A DNA stretch of 64,000 nucleotides from Erythrocercus mccallii. Lineage: Eukaryota; Chordata; Aves; Passeriformes; Dicruridae. This document shows positions 63,901 through 64,000 of the stretch, one piece after another; positions within the stretch are counted from its first letter, which is position 1, and each line of letters begins with the position of its first letter. The stretch spans positions 1,325,508 through 1,389,507 of the forward strand of contig VZRG01000005.1 of the NCBI GenBank assembly GCA_013397435.1, in the 5' to 3' direction. The notes beneath the pieces are model-generated. The model searched no databases. It was given only the letters and a program-made list of their open reading frames with translations, and had not been told where the DNA came from. Made by a program: the position numbers and the translations under genes.

Positions 63901-64000
63901 CAGTCTGAATGCCTCATTTGCTACAAAGACCCCAAAAGTGACTAGGAGATAATTACTCTGACCTCTGCTTCTTGGACATTGATCGAGAAAGAGTTGATAG

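Larger units (their letters stand above)
54107..64000. other. Intergenic DNA to window end, no gene found
   Basis: This is AT-rich non-coding sequence. It holds the duplicated unit at 56.3 and 57.8 kb and a strong CTCF-like motif at 60932-60944. A 79-codon open frame at 60684-60923 is richer in CpG than its surroundings but has no recognised domain. No exon, RNA gene or CR1 was recognised from 57871 to 64000. Confidence 0.75.

Noticed and set aside
1..64000. CRISPR arrays, bacterial operons, tRNA or rRNA genes, endogenous retroviruses
   Set aside because: None is supported: no regular spaced repeats, no cloverleaf or rRNA sequence recognised, and no LTR pair or gag/pol-like frame seen.

Overview
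This window looks like nuclear DNA from a bird. It is AT-rich and CpG-poor apart from one sharp CpG island. Its recognisable interspersed repeats are 5'-truncated CR1 LINEs with the bird-type 3' tail (variants of ATTCTATG/ATTCTGTG). There are no Alu- or L1-like elements, and the introns are short. A crocodilian or turtle cannot be strictly excluded, because they also carry CR1.

One protein-coding gene is supported: the 5' half of GADL1 (glutamate decarboxylase-like 1, a PLP-dependent acidic amino-acid decarboxylase) on the minus strand. Exons 2 to 6 (9982-10151, 9061-9187, 7304-7394, 6592-6698, 5031-5146) are recognised by protein similarity. All have GT/AG boundaries, matching phases and no stop codons. 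A short exon 1 is proposed inside the CpG island, with its ATG at 21251-21253 and only 7 coding bases. It joins exon 2 in frame, and the six exons sum to 618 nt, or 206 codons. The rest of the enzyme, including the catalytic PLP lysine, lies beyond position 1 of the window.

Layout: 1-5030 is part of intron 6 and holds a CR1 of about 0.9 kb in antisense at about 2435-3343. From 5031 to 10151 lie exons 6 to 2 with short introns. From 10152 to 21246 is an 11-kb intron 1 with no recognised repeat. At about 20970-21680 is the CpG-island promoter, with a TATA-like site at 21351-21358. A CR1 fragment at about 21684-22070 abuts the island on its upstream side. From 22071 to 64000 is intergenic DNA upstream of GADL1 in which I find no supportable gene. 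It contains one CR1 3' end (about 37050-37256), a degraded possible CR1 tail (about 45470-45525), an (ATATAC)n microsatellite (54036-54106), a diverged local duplication (about 56314-56430 and 57761-57870), short tandem duplications, two perfect hairpins and some CTCF-like motifs. In mammals the region upstream of GADL1, towards STT3B, is a long gene-poor interval, which fits this picture.

I found no CRISPR array, operon, virus-derived gene or other new multi-gene system. The most useful observations are the minimal first coding exon with its promoter, the CR1 next to that promoter, the 27.86-kb perfect hairpin and the 56.3/57.8-kb duplicated unit.
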